DNA of 9,649 nucleotides, from contig DQFX01000034.1 of assembly GCA_003531585.1 (NCBI GenBank), forward strand, positions 1 through 9,649, in the 5' to 3' direction. Made by a program: the position numbers and the translations under genes. Position 1 is the first letter of the stretch. Every line of letters begins with the position of its first letter. The notes beneath the pieces were generated by a model. That model did not search any database, was not told the DNA's origin, and was given only the letters and a program-made list of their open reading frames with translations. This stretch comes from Oscillospiraceae bacterium (GTDB taxonomy: Bacteria > Bacillota > Clostridia > Oscillospirales > Ruminococcaceae). Shown here piece by piece: positions 6,577 to 9,649 of this stretch.

Positions 6577-6605
6577 ATTTTACACTTTTTTAGGGGTTAT
6601 GTCAA
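6577..6605 (-). promoter_or_regulatory. Promoter of the PLP-enzyme/yicC operon
   Basis: On the minus strand TTGACA (6600-6605), 17 bp and TAAAAT (6577-6582) give a strong sigma-A promoter with a start near 6570 and a leader of about 52 nt. It is divergent from the lipoprotein promoter, with 47 bp between the two -35 boxes. Confidence 0.78.
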
Positions 6606-6623
6606 CACCTAAATGTGAAAAAT

Positions 6624-6636
6624 TCAGAAATTCTGA
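6624..6636. promoter_or_regulatory. 13-bp palindrome between divergent promoters (candidate operator)
   Basis: TCAGAAATTCTGA is a perfect inverted repeat with 6-bp arms around one central base. It lies 18 bp from the -35 box of the PLP-enzyme promoter and 16 bp from that of the lipoprotein promoter, so it is nearly centred. That is a natural place for a dimeric regulator to act on both genes. No regulator gene is present in the window. Confidence 0.5.
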
Positions 6637-6652
6637 CGCTCTGAAATAAGGA

Positions 6653-6681
6653 TTGACTTTTTCAGGAAAAGCAGGTATAAT
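6653..6681 (+). promoter_or_regulatory. Sigma-A promoter of the lipoprotein gene
   Basis: TTGACT (6653-6658), a 17-bp spacer and TATAAT (6676-6681) are followed by an AAGGAGG ribosome site at 6692-6698. The start is near 6688, so the leader is under 20 nt. Confidence 0.87.
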
Positions 6682-6705
6682 AGAAAGACCAAAGGAGGGT
6701 GCTAT

Positions 6706-7365
6706 ATGAAAAAGAGAATCGCGATACTATCTGCGCTGCTTCTGCTGACAGGCTGCACCGGGAACGTCACATCGCCAGGGAGCCAGCCGAGCCAGCCGAG
6801 CCAGACGAGCCAAACCAGCCAGTCCGAGCAGTCCGTAACTGCGCCGAAGGAGTCCACGCCGGAAAGCTCCGCACAGGCGGAAGCCACCGCCGAACCGCCA
6901 AGCACCGAGCCTGTAAATACCGCGGAGCCTCCGGAAACCATGCCGACCGGGGAGCTTCCCGGAACCGGAACGGCTGAGAGCCTTCCGGTAAAGGCGCAGT
7001 ACCTTGAGGACGTGCCGGAGCTTGGTGAGCACGACACATTCAGTCAGACCGACGGAACCGAGGTCAGCGAATCAGCCGTAAAGGTGGTATTCTCCGCAGA
7101 AAGCACGGTCAGCGACTTCAGGCTGCTGTCGATAGCAATGCAGGACATCGACGAGAACGGGATCTTCACGTTCTCCGCCGAGGAGCTGTACTCGCAGCCC
7201 GAGCTTACGCCGGAGCGCCCGCTGGAAGCGGGTCTGGTGTTCCTGGGAGATATCCCGAACAACGGAATATCCTTCACCGACGCCGATGGGAACGTAAAGT
7301 ACTTCTCCGTGGATATGAGCGGCATGGACGGTTCCCTGATACTCTGGGAGATAACCGTAATATGA
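6706..7365 (+). CDS. Lipoprotein of unknown function
   Basis: This 219-residue protein has a classic lipoprotein signal. After a basic start (MKKR) come a hydrophobic core and the lipobox LLTGC, with Cys17 the lipid-modified residue, so it should be anchored to the outer face of the membrane. Residues 22-95 are a low-complexity linker rich in Ser, Pro, Thr, Gln and Glu, including a three-residue SQP/SQT repeat at 26-40. The C-terminal part (about 96-219) looks like a compact, mainly beta domain rich in acidic residues (SAESTVSDFRL, DIDENGIFTFSAEEL, FTDADGNVKYFSVDMSG). I do not recognise it. The ATG at 6706 is fixed by an AAGGAGG site seven bases upstream. It is the only plus-strand gene here, forms a single-gene unit, and shares a bidirectional hairpin with the chemoreceptor gene at its 3' end. 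Confidence 0.88.
   Translation: MKKRIAILSALLLLTGCTGNVTSPGSQPSQPSQTSQTSQSEQSVTAPKESTPESSAQAEATAEPPSTEPVNTAEPPETMPTGELPGTGTAESLPVKAQYLEDVPELGEHDTFSQTDGTEVSESAVKVVFSAESTVSDFRLLSIAMQDIDENGIFTFSAEELYSQPELTPERPLEAGLVFLGDIPNNGISFTDADGNVKYFSVDMSGMDGSLILWEITVI
6781..6834 (+). repeat. Low-complexity Ser/Gln/Pro/Thr coding repeat in the lipoprotein
   Basis: The stretch encodes a run of SQP, SQP, SQT, SQT and related triplets directly after the lipid anchor. It uses near-identical 9-bp units of the agccagccg type. It is probably a flexible tether between membrane and folded domain. Confidence 0.75.
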
Positions 7366-7395
7366 AAAAATCCCGCAGCCATACGGCTGCGGGAT
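7365..7395. terminator. Shared convergent terminator of the lipoprotein and chemoreceptor genes
   Basis: A perfect 11-bp stem, ATCCCGCAGCC (7370-7380) with GGCTGCGGGAT (7385-7395), encloses a 4-nt loop. On the minus strand it is followed by six T (7365-7370), a strong terminator for the chemoreceptor gene ending at 7413. On the plus strand the tail is only CTTAATTT, so termination of the lipoprotein transcript, whose stop codon abuts the hairpin, is probably less efficient. Confidence 0.9.
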
Positions 7396-7412
7396 CTTAA
7401 TTTGTTGAACTA

Positions 7413-9419
7413 TCAGAGGTTGGCAGAGGCGTCAGAATCACGCAGCGTGAAGTTCCCTATAAGGCCCTTCATCGTTGCAGCCTGCGCCGAAAGCTCCTCG
7501 GAAGCCGCAGCGGATTCCTCCGCAGTCGCGGAGTTCGTCTGGACTACGTTGGAGATCTGATCGATTCCTATGGAGATCTGCTTGATGGAATCCGCAGCCT
7601 CCTTTGTGGAATCGGAGATCTTGTTGTTGATCTCCTCGACCTTTGCAGAGGATTCTACAACCGCCGTCATCATCGCGGCTGCTTCGTTCACGATGGCGCT
7701 GCCGTTCTCAATTGCGGAAACGGTGCCTTCGATCATGTTCGTGGTGTTCTGTGCAGCCTCGCCGGACTTGGCGGCAAGGTTGCGCACCTCGTCAGCCACG
7801 ACCGCGAAGCCCTTTCCGGCTTCACCCGCACGCGCGGCTTCTATCGCTGCGTTCAGCGCGAGTATATTCGTCTGGAACGCGATGTCCTCGATGGTCTTGA
7901 TAATGTTCTTGGTCTCTGCGGAGGAATTCTTGATCTCCTCCATTGCGCTGATGAGATTCTCCATCTTCGCAGAGGTGTCGCCGAGCTTCTCGGCGGCTTC
8001 CTTTGTGCATTTGCTTGCATCTTCTGCGTCCTTGGAATTTTCGTGTATCATTTCGGATACCACGTTGATGGTCGCAGCCAGCTCCTCAACGGAGGAAGCC
8101 TGTTCGGTAGCGCCCTGTGACAGCGCCTGCGCGCCTGAGGAAACCTGTTCGGAGCCTGCCGCAACCTGGTCGGCGGCGGTGCTTATCTCGGACATGGTTG
8201 CGCTGAGCTTGTGGTTGATGTCGCGGACATAATGGAGCAGCTTCTGGCAGTCGCCGACATAGAACTTTTCATTCTCAGCAGTATGTACGTTCAGGTTGCC
8301 GGTGGACATTGACTCGAGAATGCGCCCGATATCGCCGATAATGTTGTTGAGGTTGCTGACGACCGTCTTTGTCGCCTCGGAGAGACGTCCGGTCTCGTCC
8401 TTGGAATGAATCTCGGGAACCTGGCTTGTGAGGTCGCCCACGGCGAGCTTCTCGATACGCTCGGTGCATACTTTTACGGAGGAACCTATCTTCTTGCCGA
8501 GGCAAACTGAGATGAACGCTGAAACGACGCATGCAACAATAAGAAGGATCACGGTCATCACAATAGCGCGGGATGTAGAGTCCATAAAGTCGCCGGTGGG
8601 AGCGTAAACTGCAAGCGACCAGCCGTTTAAATCCGGGATCGGGGCATAGGAAAGGAACTTGCTTACGCCGTTCAGCGTGTACCGCGCAATGCCGGATTCG
8701 CCTGCACGCATGCTCTCGTGCGCCTTTACAAGCGTCTTGTATCCGGCCTGACCGGAGGTGTCCGCAGCCGCGAGCTGTTCGATGTTCTCGCCGCGCTTTA
8801 CAAGATCGCTGTCGGGGTCGGCGATGGTGTTGCCGTCCTTGTCGATTATGTAGGCTCCGCAGTTTTCGCTGAGCTTTATACTTCTCACGATGTCGTTGAG
8901 AAATTCGGAATCAGGAACGATGATAACGCAGCCCGCTGTTTCGCCGCCGGAAATGCCGTTTTTCCAGATAGGAGCCGCGATTATGATCATCAGTTCGCCG
9001 GTCAGTCTGGAAACGGTAGGAGTGGTTACGGTGACATTTCCTTTCATCGCGTTCTGGAAGTACTCGCGGTCGGAATAGTTGTTGCCGTCGAGGCAGTCCC
9101 CGTTAGACTTGATGATGTTGCAGCTCTGCAGTTTGTGATTCTCGATGGTCTGCTGAACTATTTCGCTGAGTTCGCTGTCGGTGGTCGACGAGTCTGAGAT
9201 CCGGGGCATTGCGCCAAGCTCCCTTGCAATGTTGGCATAGGAACGCACCTCCCAGTATACGCGATCCGCCGCGACCTGCGCCGAAGCGGTCATGCTGCTG
9301 TATACCAGATTTACGGTACTGTTGTAGATCATGATGCAGGCAAATCCGCCAAGCGTGAACAGCGAAATTGCAACTGTAAGGATACAGCTTACCAGTATCC
9401 TCATACCGATAGATTTCAT
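7413..9419 (-). CDS. Methyl-accepting chemotaxis protein with Cache sensor domain
   Basis: This 668-residue transmembrane chemoreceptor signals to the CheA/CheW complex to control the flagellar motor. The first membrane helix is at about 8-31. An extracellular double-Cache sensor covers about 38-275, with DREYFQNAMKG (117-127) and a closing LNGWSLAVYAP typical of that fold. The second helix is at about 285-307. A HAMP domain follows (about 308-360), then a further HAMP-like linker (361-410, with ILESMSTGNLNV). The cytoplasmic signalling coiled coil spans about 411-655, and its conserved hairpin tip lies at 513-549, from IAFQTNILALNAAIEAARAG to VADEVRNLAA. No CheR-tethering pentapeptide is seen at the C-terminus. 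The ligand is unknown; amino acids or other small organic acids are common for this sensor type. The ATG at 9417-9419 has a GGAGGG site at 9426-9431. No other chemotaxis gene is nearby, so it is an orphan receptor. Confidence 0.96.
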   Translation of the reverse strand: MKSIGMRILVSCILTVAISLFTLGGFACIMIYNSTVNLVYSSMTASAQVAADRVYWEVRSYANIARELGAMPRISDSSTTDSELSEIVQQTIENHKLQSCNIIKSNGDCLDGNNYSDREYFQNAMKGNVTVTTPTVSRLTGELMIIIAAPIWKNGISGGETAGCVIIVPDSEFLNDIVRSIKLSENCGAYIIDKDGNTIADPDSDLVKRGENIEQLAAADTSGQAGYKTLVKAHESMRAGESGIARYTLNGVSKFLSYAPIPDLNGWSLAVYAPTGDFMDSTSRAIVMTVILLIVACVVSAFISVCLGKKIGSSVKVCTERIEKLAVGDLTSQVPEIHSKDETGRLSEATKTVVSNLNNIIGDIGRILESMSTGNLNVHTAENEKFYVGDCQKLLHYVRDINHKLSATMSEISTAADQVAAGSEQVSSGAQALSQGATEQASSVEELAATINVVSEMIHENSKDAEDASKCTKEAAEKLGDTSAKMENLISAMEEIKNSSAETKNIIKTIEDIAFQTNILALNAAIEAARAGEAGKGFAVVADEVRNLAAKSGEAAQNTTNMIEGTVSAIENGSAIVNEAAAMMTAVVESSAKVEEINNKISDSTKEAADSIKQISIGIDQISNVVQTNSATAEESAAASEELSAQAATMKGLIGNFTLRDSDASANL

Positions 9420-9439
9420 AGAAAACCCTCCCTTTTTTT

Positions 9440-9535
9440 GCGGCGCCGCGCAGGTGTCATTCGGATCATACGGCGCTGCATATCACACCGCGAGCCGAAC
9501 ATTTGAACATTTATAGAAAATGCTCTGCCGTGATG
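9440..9535 (-). promoter_or_regulatory. Long foldable 5' leader of the chemoreceptor gene
   Basis: The predicted leader is about 125 nt and holds several complementary elements on the minus strand. GGTGT (9485-9489) pairs with ACACC (9453-9457). ATCACGGC (9527-9534) can pair with GCCGTATGAT (9465-9474), leaving a 2-nt bulge. The self-complementary GCGGCGCCGC (9440-9449) sits just before the A-rich stretch and ribosome site. There is also a tandem AAATGTTC duplication at 9497-9512. I do not recognise a known riboswitch; the conserved GCAAACC and GGGACGCAAAG blocks of the c-di-GMP-I class are not present. Confidence 0.4.
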
Positions 9536-9551
9536 TAATTTTCTTTAATTA

Positions 9552-9580
9552 ATAATACCACAAAAATCATGGTAAATCAA
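9552..9580 (-). promoter_or_regulatory. Probable sigma-A promoter of the chemoreceptor gene
   Basis: On the minus strand TTGATT (9575-9580), 17 bp and TATTAT (9552-9557) form a plausible sigma-A promoter, starting near 9545. I see no sigma-28 flagellar-type promoter (TAAA with GCCGATAA), although many chemoreceptor genes use one. The bases from 9581 to the window end hold nothing I can identify. Confidence 0.65.
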
Positions 9581-9649
9581 GCGGATTTCCACACATTTTT
9601 CGACAATCTGGCGATTTTTGTAGATACTATGGCAACACCGCACAAAGTC

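Noticed and set aside
9420..9550. c-di-GMP-I riboswitch ahead of the chemoreceptor gene
   Set aside because: The context invited it, but the conserved aptamer sequence blocks are not visible on either strand.

Overview
The window looks like an ordinary chromosomal stretch from a motile, moderately GC-rich Clostridia member, probably Oscillospiraceae or Ruminococcus-like. I infer this from the methyl-accepting chemotaxis protein style, the MetA-type homoserine acyltransferase with Glu111, the zinc-ribbon membrane protein, the strong AGGAGG-type ribosome binding sites and the consensus sigma-A promoters. The species is not certain. I found no mobile element, CRISPR array, rRNA, tRNA, phage gene or recognisable defence system. 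No gap between genes exceeds 300 bases.

Layout: all genes but one are on the minus strand. From the left these are gap (glyceraldehyde-3-phosphate dehydrogenase, cut by the window edge, 1-917), an RluA-family pseudouridine synthase (1129-2103), a three-helix membrane protein with a nine-copy proline-rich repeat and a C-terminal zinc ribbon (2209-3165), metA (3251-4168), yicC (4346-5224), a PLP-dependent methionine gamma-lyase-family protein (5261-6517) and a Cache-HAMP chemoreceptor (7413-9419). The only plus-strand gene is a small lipoprotein of unknown function (6706-7365). It diverges from the PLP-enzyme gene and converges on the chemoreceptor gene, with a shared hairpin terminator between the two 3' ends.

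Transcription: seven promoters can be read, each with a 17-bp spacer and a near-consensus -35/-10 pair, so most genes are probably separate units. The clear two-gene operon is the PLP enzyme followed by yicC (36-nt gap), closed by a strong terminator. metA might read through into the zinc-ribbon gene, because I see no terminator between them.

Functions: central glycolysis (gap), RNA modification or decay (RluA family, YicC), sulfur amino-acid metabolism (metA, PLP enzyme), envelope proteins (zinc-ribbon protein, lipoprotein) and chemotaxis. The most interesting points are regulatory or structural: a 13-bp palindrome centred between the divergent promoters at 6577-6681, a 13-bp tandem repeat in the metA leader, the 30-bp repeat array in the zinc-ribbon gene, and a long foldable leader ahead of the chemoreceptor. 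I do not see a convincing undescribed multi-gene system.
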